Source: Furcasterigmium furcatum (lineage: Eukaryota > Ascomycota > Sordariomycetes > Glomerellales > Plectosphaerellaceae). From it: DNA of 64,000 nt. The translations under genes were made by a program, and so were the position numbers. Where the stretch lies: assembly GCA_001599815.1 (NCBI GenBank), contig BCIA01000004.1, forward strand, positions 3,684,082 to 3,748,081, read 5' to 3'. This document shows positions 10,121 to 19,655 of this stretch, piece after piece. Under the pieces are notes generated by a model that worked only from the letters and a program-made list of their open reading frames with translations, was not told the origin of the DNA and ran no database searches. The number at the start of each line of letters is the position of its first letter. Positions within the stretch are counted from its first letter, which is position 1.

Positions 10121-11916
10121 CTACCTATTCCTCGTGATGCTGCCGCCGGCCTTGCTCGTGCACGTCACGACGGTCGGCTCCTTGATGCTGCGCGAGTTGA
10201 AGTTCCACACGCCGCCGGTGCCGGGCAGCATGGCGACGCCGCTCGTCTGGCCGTTCTTGTTGGTGTAGCTCAGCTTCATGTCGACGGCGGTGTTGTCCGT
10301 GACGTTGGAGCGGCACGAGACAGTGAGGGTGCCGCTGTTGGACGAGGCCCAGGTCAGGGTGGGCATGGTGACCGTGTCCTTGAAGGTGACGGGCGGGTTT
10401 GTGGGAGGGTTCGTAGGAGGGTTGGTAGGAGGGTTGGTAGGGGGATTCGTCGGGGGCTCAACGGGAGGCTCGCCCGGGGGCACGAAGGGGCCGCACTTGG
10501 ACGGGTCGGCTGTGGTGACGCCGGACTGGGGGAACGGGCTCAGGGGCCCCCAGAGGTTCCCGTCCTCGTCGTAGCCGAGGCCCTTGGTCAGGAAGGGCAT
10601 GCTGCGGAAGTCGTTGGGGAAGGGCTCGAGGCCGGGGGTCGTGGCCTCGGGCTGGATCCATTCGGTGACGGGCTGGATGTAGGAGCCGGCCAGGATGCCG
10701 TTCTTGGTCAGGCGGGTGCCGGTGCCGGCGACGATGCGGTACTCGCGCGTCTTCTCCGAGTTCTGGGGCGCCTTGACGCGGTACTCGAACTTGTTGCGGG
10801 CGCTGTTGGCGATCATGGGGGTGGCGGCGATCTCCCGGTCCGTGATCTTGCCGGTGCAGGGGTCGACGTCCATGGCGTAGATCCTCAGGGGGTTGACGTT
10901 GGCGGAGCCGTCAGACGTGACGCCGATGAACTGGTTGTGATCAGTATGAGTAGGTGTGAGAGGGAGAAGGGGGCTCTTACTCTGATCTGGGCAATCTCCT
11001 GATCGTCGCTGTTGTCAGTCCAGACACCGATGATCGCGTCTTCCATGCGGATGTAAGTCGGCACGCCGGTGGTGGTGATCTGGACGTTGCTGACGACCAT
11101 GCTGTAGACGATGACCTCACCGTCCGACTGGATGCCGGCGTACTCGAGGTAGTCTCCAGGGACGATGGGCGCCATGACGAGCGGATCCGGGGCGCGACTG
11201 TTCAAGTTAGACTCTGGGGTCTTCATAGAAACGGTTTAAGTGAGACTCACAAAGTGCCCTGCTTGCCCCTTCCGGGCACGTTGGGCCTGTTGCTCTGGGG
11301 GCACTTCTCATCATCCGCCTTGCGAGGCACACACATGGGGAATCCCGAGAAGGACGTGATGCTCGGGTTGGCGTCGTCGGCCGTGAAGAACGGGTGCGCC
11401 TTGTAGCCAGCAGAGTACACGGCGTTGGGGTCGTTGATGCGGAGGGTCGGCCCGCCGCGGATCTTGATCCGGCCGTCAAACTCGACAGACTCGACGAAGC
11501 CAGTGTCGCCCTCGAGCATGAACTGCGAGATGGAGACTTGCGCGGCGATACGCTTGCCGTCGACCACGTTGCCGGCGACCTCCATCTGGTAGCGGTTGTA
11601 CGCCCCGGAGCCAAGAGCGAAGTCCTTGAAGCCGATGAAGGCGGCAGGGAACTGCACCTGGAGGTTCTTGGGGACGGTGATGGAGCTACCGGACACCGTC
11701 AGGGTGCCGCCAGAGTTGTAGGCATCGGAGTTATTCACGGCGCTGTGAGAGAGTCAGTATCACGTCCCACGAGACAGGACCGTTGACAAGGCTGAGATGA
11801 GATATGGCTTACCCCTCGAAAGCGCCGTTGATCAGGAAGGGAATATCCTGGGCATTGGCACCCAGAACGGACAGGCAGGTCGCACCGAGTGCAACGGCGA
11901 AGGTCTTAGACAGCAT
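10121..11916 (-). CDS. Secreted protein of unknown function with NPPT-repeat linker
   Basis: Exons 11916-11813, 11742-11251, 11197-10981 and 10930-10121 give 540 residues. Residues 1-22 form a clear signal peptide ending in AlaAsnAla. A large globular region follows (about 23-420), carrying conserved-looking stretches such as FSGFPMCVPR and YAMDVDPCTG. Next comes a linker of tandem Asn-Pro-Pro-Thr units (about 425-452), then a C-terminal segment of about 90 residues rich in beta-strand-forming residues (TLTVSCRSN, KLSYTNKNG). I do not know a function; the main domain resembles a widespread group of ascomycete secreted hypothetical proteins. The linker plus small C-terminal module recalls modular extracellular proteins, so wall or polysaccharide binding is possible, but this is inference. 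All three introns restore one continuous frame, which supports the model. Confidence 0.8.
10391..10461. repeat. 12-bp minisatellite encoding NPPT units
   Basis: A run of 12-bp imperfect tandem units inside the secreted protein gene encodes the NPPT linker on the minus strand. The plus strand is G-rich, and its first 19 nt (10391-10409) contain four GGG runs separated by loops of 1, 5 and 1 nt. Confidence 0.85.
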
Positions 11917-14900
11917 CCTCAGTTGTGTGTGACGATGAAGTTTGACTACAACTGTTGGGAATATGCAGATGCACCAGAGCTCCGAGACGATATTTGAGAC
12001 GGCTCTTGGCCTCTATTTGAATCCATCTCGAGCCTCGTACTCGGCCAGCAGCGCATTGTCCCGAGCGTGAGCAACAGCAGCAAACCGCTTACGAGCGCCA
12101 CGATGGTCTGGATCCCAGGCCGAAAAGCAACACCAAAGCGCAGGTCAGCGGCGGGCAGCTGGAAAACGGTTGAGTTTGGCTTCAACCCGAATTGGGTCAA
12201 GACACGCGAGAGGCAAAGCGAAGAAAAGGCGTCTCTGCACTGGGCGAGTCACGATGTCCTCAGTTCGAGCATGGCGTCGTCCCGGCTCCGAAGGCACACG
12301 GGCCTAGCAAACGATAGCCAAGGCTAGACCACAAACATGGGAGGGTGCCCGAGTACAGTCGGAGACAAAGCTGCAGCTGCAATGGGACACGTCGTCGGGC
12401 TCCAGCATCAGCACTGACGGAGATGCTCGCCTCACATGGGCAAACGGCCTTCCCGTCAGTCAACCCATGTGTGTGTGAGGTCGCATCAGGCCTAGGCCAG
12501 GGCCCGCACGCCGCTTGTCTCGTGGAAGCCAGCGCTGCATCCTCAGCTGGATTGTCAAGAGTATCATAGGGCGCCACAACGGTCGATGAAGTCGATAGTC
12601 GGAGCGGCGAGACGGCGCGTGGTGTAAGCTTGTTTTCTTAGCGCCGGCCTTTCAGGGTCTCGCTCGCTCACGCGGGGGCTGAGAGGCTAGCGGTGGTCGG
12701 TGAGGCGAGGCGAGAGTATCGGGGGCCCCTCATGGCCTTCGTCTTGCGTTGGGAAGTGCAACATGGACGGGGAGCCTCGCAAAGAAACGTGTTGAGGCTT
12801 CGACGTAGATGGACGTTCCGAGACATTGCATCGGTAAGTGGGAGCATGAGCATACCCCTGGCCTTTCTGGTTCCTGATCTATGTACCTTTTTGCCACGAG
12901 AAGCGTCATGCTTCGGGAGATAACCCTTCCAGCAGTACCAAGTGCGGAGAAACATTGCGCCCATGATGCACATGATTACATTCAGCTTCGACCCATGTGC
13001 CAGACAAAGACTCTCTCGGAGGAGCGGGCACTTACGAACGTTAGCAACCTTGCAAGAAGTAAGCTTGTTTTTCCGTTTTCCCCCCGAAGGACGAAGGGCC
13101 GAAGGCTGGAGTCTCGCGTCCCTCGGTTGGGGGCAGAAGAAATGCCTCGAGCATCCAGGAATAGCTTCACGCGCCCTCGAGTTGACGTGAGTGAGGCCCT
13201 TCGACCATCGACAAGTCACAGCATTTCCAATGCAACCCTGTGACGCATTGGCCCATGGCAGGCACCCCGGCATCTTCAGGGTCTTCTACCATCCCCTCTG
13301 TACGAGTAGCCTTGGCGATCGGGTCAGGCCGTGGATACCTTGGCGATGCCGGCAAAATAGATCTATGCTGGGGGAGGGGAGATCCCCAGGCTGGGCAAAC
13401 ATGTTGAGCAGAAGAAACGCTGTTCTTTCTCCCTCCCTGGCATCCCGGGGAGGCGAGCGAGACCATCCGTGGCTGGAGTGGGCGTTCGCTAGCGCGCTGA
13501 GTTGGTGTTCAGTCGTGGTGCCCGTGGGCAGGGGTCTAGAAGCCTGCAGGCCATCTGTCGGTGTGCGCCTCACCGCAATTCCGCCCTCGGCTCTCTGAAG
13601 GTCGTCGTGAGGTGAACACGGATCCGAAATGCATGCCTAGAGAACGGTTGGGCTGTTGAAGACACATGGGCGCTGCGAACTGGCGTGGAAACGGGGGAAC
13701 GGCGGACGTGGCGTTGTTGTCGTTCACCGTTATTTCTTTTTTTTTCTGCCAGCAACCGTTGGCAGAAGCGAGCCTGTCCGTGGAAGCTTTCATGCTTTTT
13801 TCGTCGAGATCCCTGGGCCTGGTCTGCCCGAGACCTCGTGGGTGTCTCGCGGACCGGACCATTAGCCCCTGACTGCGACCTCGGATCTCACCAAATTCTC
13901 CCAAGCCGTGGTTCAGTCCCGGCAACCAGCTGCAACTCCAGCAGCATTCGGGCAATTGCACAGGCACACGGACAATACGATGCAACCCAAACGCAGTGCT
14001 CTGCAGTGTCGCTGCTGCAGCCAATCCCGATCCCGCCGATTGGGTGGTAATCCGAGATCCCATCACCCCAGCCGGCAGCGCCCCCAAATGCCGGGCTGCG
14101 GACAGGGGTCGGGTCTGGCAGCCCGGGCCCCCCTGTCGGCCTGTTCCAGCTCCTCGGAGTCGAGCTCAAGAGGGCGCTCCCGCTCCCTTTGTCTCAGGAG
14201 CTTGGCCCGATGTGGACGGACAAAGACGACCTGCATACAAATCTGGGTTCTCGCCGCGCCTTGGCATCGCAGAAGCTTCTCCAGGCTTTTCCCCAGCTGA
14301 GCGCAGTGGGGGGTTTGCCGCGACTATTGAATTGCTGCAGCACATGATCGCCCGGAACTGGGGCCAGCCGCGGGACCGGCCTGTCCAACTCTCATGCCCT
14401 CCTCTGTCAACCAGGCGTGCCCATGGTGAGTGATCGAGCGCTGACAGCGCCCTTTCTAAGCACTGGACACGTCCGACTGCATAGTCAACTGCAGTAAACA
14501 GGCCATCATCGGCCCATATCAGCAGTAAGCTGAAGCCTCTGTTGGGCCCCAGAGGCAGCAAGTCGGGTCATGCTGCTTCACACCCATAACGCGCCCCGGG
14601 GGCTTTCAGCTCTTCGGCCGTATGTCCGCATCATGCTGACTCTTTCTTTTCGGACTCGAGTGACTGGTCCAACCCAGCCAACCGTCACGCTAGTCGTCGC
14701 CTCTGAATCATTGCCTTTCTGCTGTCTCTCTTCTTAGCAACCTCTAGCTCGCGATCCCACAACATCCGCTAACCTCACACGAGTATTCTGCCCGGTCAAG
14801 TCAGCGTTTAGTGAACACGGCGACCGAGGGCTGGATCTAGGCTACCGCCTCGTCGGGTTTCCTGGCCCTCTCCCTGCCAGTCTATCTTCCCGCGCTCTCC

Positions 14901-15639
14901 CCACAGCTCGACTCAGTCGGAACACCATCTGGGGCCTGGCGCCGCCATGAAGGACCTGGATCCCGGTAGACTCTGCCCTGTCCAGCCGCCGCACGACCCA
15001 ACGCAGCGGTCTCGCATCATGGGTCTTCTCTTTTCGTATCTCGCGCCGCCCGAACAGCGCACGCACGCTCGCTTGTTGTTTCCTGTCGCGTCCAAACCGG
15101 GCACCGACGGCAGTTGAGCCCGCAGGTCAGCCGCCCAACCACCGCGCCAACGACCGGCAAGACGCTGCCGTTTTGTTGCTTGTTGGCATCGGAGCGTTCT
15201 AGGCACCGTCGTGCGCCTCACCCGCGCTTCTGGTCTGATGCTGATGCCTGCCCTCGCACATGTCCGGGTCGAGCCTTCGTCGGGAGCGTGATGCCACGAG
15301 CTGAGCTCGCTCAAGTGAGTCGGGGTTTACACTTCGGTCGAGATCATGCCTGTACTCACTATTGACCCCCTTGGCGAATGAGACGCTTCTCGTCTGGTGG
15401 ATATTGGACCCGGCCGGCTTACATGGTGATGCGGAGGCTCTGGTGGTCTCGCCGGCCGGTGAGCCGTCTGCCCTCCTCAAATACTCCCCTTGCTCTCCTG
15501 CTCTGCTTCCCATGCTCTGCGCAAAGTCTCTCCAACGCAAGCTGAGGTACACTTTTTTTTCTTTGTACCATCACACCTCCTGAGCCTTGGTGGCGTACAG
15601 AGTGACTCCATCTCATCGCGCGTCCTTCTACATCTCACC
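11917..15639. promoter_or_regulatory. 3.7-kb divergent intergenic region
   Basis: This long stretch separates two divergent genes for secreted proteins. Open frames up to about 200 codons occur on both strands, but they overlap each other, lack domains and contain no plausible splice chain. Poly-T runs occur near 13,740 and 15,550. I see no gene; it may hold distal promoter elements or non-coding transcripts. Confidence 0.4.
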
Positions 15640-17761
15640 ATGGTCCGGCTATCAATACGCCAGGCACTGGCGGTCACCCTCGCGCTGCTGTCGGATTCCA
15701 TAGCAAAGGATTGGGAGAGCCCTGCCTACACATGGCTCTATCAGTTCCCTCTGCCTATCCCCCCGGTAAAGCAGGAGAAGTGGTGAGTTCACCTTCACAC
15801 ACCGTATCGCCGGTCACCAACTCACATGTTCCAGGCCTGCACGCCCCATGATCAATCCCATCAGCGGCAAGCGGGTCAAGTACTACGAAGTTGAGATCAA
15901 GGAGTTCGAGCAGCAGGTTTACCCCAACAAGAAGCCGGCCAAGCTCGTGGGGTACGACGGCATCTCCCCCGGCCCTACCTTTATCGAGGAGAAGGGCACC
16001 GAGACCATGGTGCGCTTCGTCAACCACGGCAAGATGGCCAACTCTGTGCACCTGCACGGATCTTACTCTGTGAGTACTCGCCCACAGGGACATATCATGA
16101 GAACGCTGCTAACTGCCACAGCGCGCTCCCTTTGACGGCTGGGCAGAGGATGTCACCAAGCCTGGAGAGTACAAGGATTACTACTATCCCAACGCCCAGA
16201 GCGGCCGGTTGATGTGGTACCACGACCATGCCATCGACCACACCGCCGAGAACGCCTACTTCGGTCAGGCCGGCGCCTGGATCGTTCATGACTATGCGGA
16301 GGACGCCCTTGGCCTTCCCAGCGGCTACGGACAATACGACATCCCGCTGATCTTGACCTCCAAGGTACGTCGTGATCTTCCCCTGCTTCCCCTTCAAGCC
16401 ACGAAATGTCTAATGCTGGTTCGTAGCAATACAAAAACGACGGCACCCTCTATGACCCTGCCAACGAGGACGACAGCCTCTACGGCGATGTCATCCAGGT
16501 CAACGGTCAGCCTTGGCCCTACATGAAGGTTGAGGCTCGCAAGTACCGCTTCCGCTTCCTCAACGCCGCCATCTCGCGCTCGTTCTTCCTGTACTTCGAG
16601 TCGAGCAAGAAGGCCGGCACCAAGCTCAACTTCCAGGTGATCGCTTCCGACGCCGGACTGCTCACCGGCCCGCAGGCGTCCTCAGACCTGTATATCTCCA
16701 TGGCCGAGAGGTACGAGGTCGTCTTCGACTTCTCCCAGTACAAGGGCCAGAACATCACCCTGCGCAACACGAGGGATTTCGCCCCTGACAAGGACTACCT
16801 GCACACCGACAAGGTCATGCGCTTCGTCGTCGAGGACAAAACCGTCGTGGACAACTCGCGCGTGCCGTCCACCCTGCGCAACGTCCCCTTCCCGAAGCCC
16901 AAGCCCGGCGGCGCCGTGGACCGCAAGTTCCTCTTCCACCGCCAGGGCAGCGACTGGCGCATCAACGGCGTCATCTTCGCGGACGTCAAGAACCGCGTCC
17001 TCGCCCGCCCCAAGCGCGGCAGCGTCGAGATCTGGGAGCTCGAGAACTCCTCCGGCGGCTGGAGCCACCCCATCCACATCCACCTTGTCGACTTCAAGGT
17101 GGTCAGCCGCAAGAGCAGCAAGCGCGGGAACAAGGTCTTCCCGTACGAGGCCCAGGGCCTCAAGGACGTCGTCTGGCTCGGCCCCGGCGAGACCGTCACC
17201 GTCGAGGCGCACTTCGCCCCCTGGCCCGGCCTGTACATGTTCCACTGCCACAACCTCATCCACGAGGACCACGAGATGATGGCCGCCTTCAACATCTCCC
17301 AGATCGCGGACCTCGGGTACCCCGAGACGGCGTTCGACGACCCCAACGACGAGAACTACTGCGCCAGGAAGGAGGAGGACGAGTCCAACACGTGGCCGAA
17401 CGTCAACGGCCGCGTCGAGGAGCTGGGCCGCCTGATCCCCTACGCCGACGTCGACAAGGTCGACGGGTGGCTGGAGGAGTACTACAGGACCAAGGCGGAC
17501 GGCACAACAACGTCGACTTCCACTTCCACAACGTCGACTACCACTGCCGCAACGCCGGCCACTCCCCCTGCGGCTAGCATCCCCCCCGCCGCCGCCGCCA
17601 CCACCATCACCACGTCCAGAACAACTACTACTCCCACGACTACTGCCAAGCCTACGACGACGGCAAAGACCACTACTACGTCGGCGAAGAAGACTACCAC
17701 CAAGAAGAAGCGTTCCTTGAGGTTCCACGCGAGGGACGTCGCGCCGACGCCGGCACCCTGA
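15640..17761 (+). CDS. Secreted multicopper oxidase, bilirubin-oxidase-like
   Basis: Exons 15640-15782, 15835-16069, 16122-16364 and 16427-17761 encode 651 residues. All four copper-binding segments are present: HLHG (120-123), WYHDH (158-162), HPIHIH (421-426) and HCHNLIHEDHEM (480-491), supplying the type 1 Cys481 and Met491 and the His ligands of the trinuclear centre. The enzyme should oxidise an organic substrate and reduce oxygen to water. The segment after the last motif matches the bilirubin oxidase/CotA-like branch rather than classical laccases. The N-terminus looks like a secretion signal, ending near residue 23. After about residue 625 a Thr/Ala/Pro-rich tail of about 70 residues ends in a Lys/Arg-rich stretch, unusual for this branch. 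The natural substrate is not evident. Confidence 0.92.
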
Positions 17762-18169
17762 GCCACCCCCTGTCGAGAATGTTATGATGTTATGAATTCA
17801 TTGCGAGATACAGTTATTGGGATAGATGAGCATCCTTACTTACAACGCGTTTGTTTTGCAAATGGCGCAGGGGAGGACAAGTCACTCTTTAGAACGGGCA
17901 GGAGAATTGGATACCCGGCCCCGAGGATGGCCATGGGAGTCAGTCATTACAGGGATGAGAGGTAGCTGGATGCGCAAGATTGAGATGTTCATAATGTCGA
18001 ATAAGTAATGTCATCATTGAGTCTATGCCGAGTTGAAACTATGAGTATGATTGACGTAAACTCCCCGACCTGAGTCCAGGTGCCATCGACTCATCTAAGG
18101 TCTCATGCTTAGGATACGGAGACTGAATACCGATGTCGCCAGTATGCAAACAGACAGCTCTGCTCAACC
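17762..18169. other. Convergent 3' intergenic region
   Basis: This 408-bp stretch lies between the 3' ends of the multicopper oxidase and the steroid-reductase-like gene. It is fairly AT-rich and shows nothing beyond probable 3' untranslated sequence. Confidence 0.5.
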
Positions 18170-19110
18170 TCACATAAGCCCCGGGAACACCGTCCACTTC
18201 TTCCTGACCTCCTCCTCGCCGAACTTCTCCGCATACCACTTCCTCCCGCTGATCGTCCGCGGCACCATGACAAAGATCTCGTTCACCAGGAACGCCCTCG
18301 CGGGCACGCACCAGCCCGTCGCCACCCAGAACCCGAACCACTCGATCCACTCGCAGAAGTAGTGCGGATACAGGATGTACCGGAACAGCATCCCCTCCGG
18401 CACGGCATAGTGCTTGTCGACGCCGGCCGCCTTGCCCTCCTCGCCCCTCCGCCGCGCCGCCTCGTCCCTCCTCGCCTTCTCCCGCCTCACCTCCCGCAGC
18501 TCCTCGTCGTGGAAGTAGTTCCCGACCAGCCCGACGTAGAATATCCCGATCCCCAGCACGAACTGCCCCATACTCACCCTCCCCTCCCACTCCGCCGCCG
18601 TCGTCGGCCCGTACCCGCCCAGCCACGCGCCGAGGCACGTCGCGTTGAGCGTCTGGAACCCGATCGCGACCGACATGACCGCGACGTGGATCGGCGACAT
18701 GCTCGGCTGCAGGAACAGCGGGTACATGACGGCGCGGTACGAGTAGTGGATCGCGAAGAGGCCCGCGAGCACCTTGTTCTGCCACGGCAGCTCGCCGGCC
18801 GGGATGCCCAGTTCCCGCGGCAGCGCGCGCACCATGTACAGCAGGATCGAGATGCCCGGGATCTCCATGAGGAACCACGCCGCGCGGCCCGGGACGTTGA
18901 GGCGGCTGACGACTGAGGTCTTGCCCATGCCGTACCAGGGGACGAGGAATTGGATGGAGCCGATCTGGAGGGTGGTCAGCCTGGGGCAGGGGGCGGGCGT
19001 GAGTCGGGACGACGATGACGACTTACGATCGGGTAGGCGATCTGCCAGCAGGTCAGGATGAGCTCGTAGTGCTCCCTTGTCGGGGGGAGCCAGTCCTGGA
19101 GGATGGCCAT
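18170..19110 (-). CDS. Steroid 5-alpha-reductase-like membrane protein
   Basis: Exons 19110-19027 and 18964-18170 encode 292 residues. The C-terminal half carries the pattern of the 3-oxo-5-alpha-steroid 4-dehydrogenase family: GNYFHDEELR, then PEGMLFRYILYPHYFCEWIEW, and a final RKWYAEKF...RKKW. Several hydrophobic segments in the first 200 residues are consistent with an ER multi-pass enzyme using NADPH to reduce a double bond in a sterol, steroid or long-chain lipid. A charged insert (Arg/Glu-rich, between the HD and YILYPHYF motifs) looks cytosolic. The nearest AG to the donor (before 18974) would shift the frame; the second AG at 18965-18966, 12 nt after a CTGAC branch site, keeps it. Exact substrate cannot be told from sequence. 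Confidence 0.85.
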
Positions 19111-19655
19111 GATGAGTGAGGGCGGCCGAGAGTGAGTTGGTGTTTGTTGATGAGGTTCAAGTCGTCGGGGGATGAAGTGAAGAGGCCGCGTCGACCGAGC
19201 TGACGAGGAGATACGGAGAAAATACCCCAAGCTGAGTCCGTCGCAATGAAGAGCCGATTCGGTTGCACCGCGTCATCAACAGAGGCAGGTCGCAATGGAG
19301 AGAAAAAGCAAGGCCCTGTCTTCAATGTTTATCCATGACATCAAGAGAAGAGAAATTGGACACCCGCGGAGTTACGCCCGTCGCCAGCTGTCCTCGGATG
19401 GCACACGACACGATGCCATGCCACGCCATGGTCTGCCAAGCTCCCCCTGAGATACATCTCACGATGCTCACATGCAGTCAGCTCATTTCCGATCCAATGT
19501 GAGATTCATCGTGCATCCATTATTCATAAAAATAGAAAGGCCTCATGCTCCGCTTATCGTCGCTCCCGTCCGTTCCGTTCCAGCATCACTGCCTGCCATC
19601 GTGTGTGAACATAGAAAAGCAGCCGATACACCATGAATGCCCAGTCACGCCATGT
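19111..19655. other. Intergenic region
   Basis: These 545 bp hold the promoter of the steroid-reductase-like gene and the 3' flank of the MINDY gene, both on the minus strand. I see no gene. Confidence 0.5.

Noticed and set aside
9704..11002. 432-codon plus-strand open frame
   Set aside because: It runs opposite the exons of the secreted NPPT protein, which has a signal peptide and consistent introns; the antisense product is Val/Gly/Arg-rich shadow sequence.
13536..14087. 183-codon minus-strand open frame between the two secreted-protein genes
   Set aside because: No domain, no splice partner and overlapped by open frames on the other strand.
16682..17728. 348-codon minus-strand open frame
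   Set aside because: It is antisense to the multicopper oxidase exon with all copper ligands; shadow frame.
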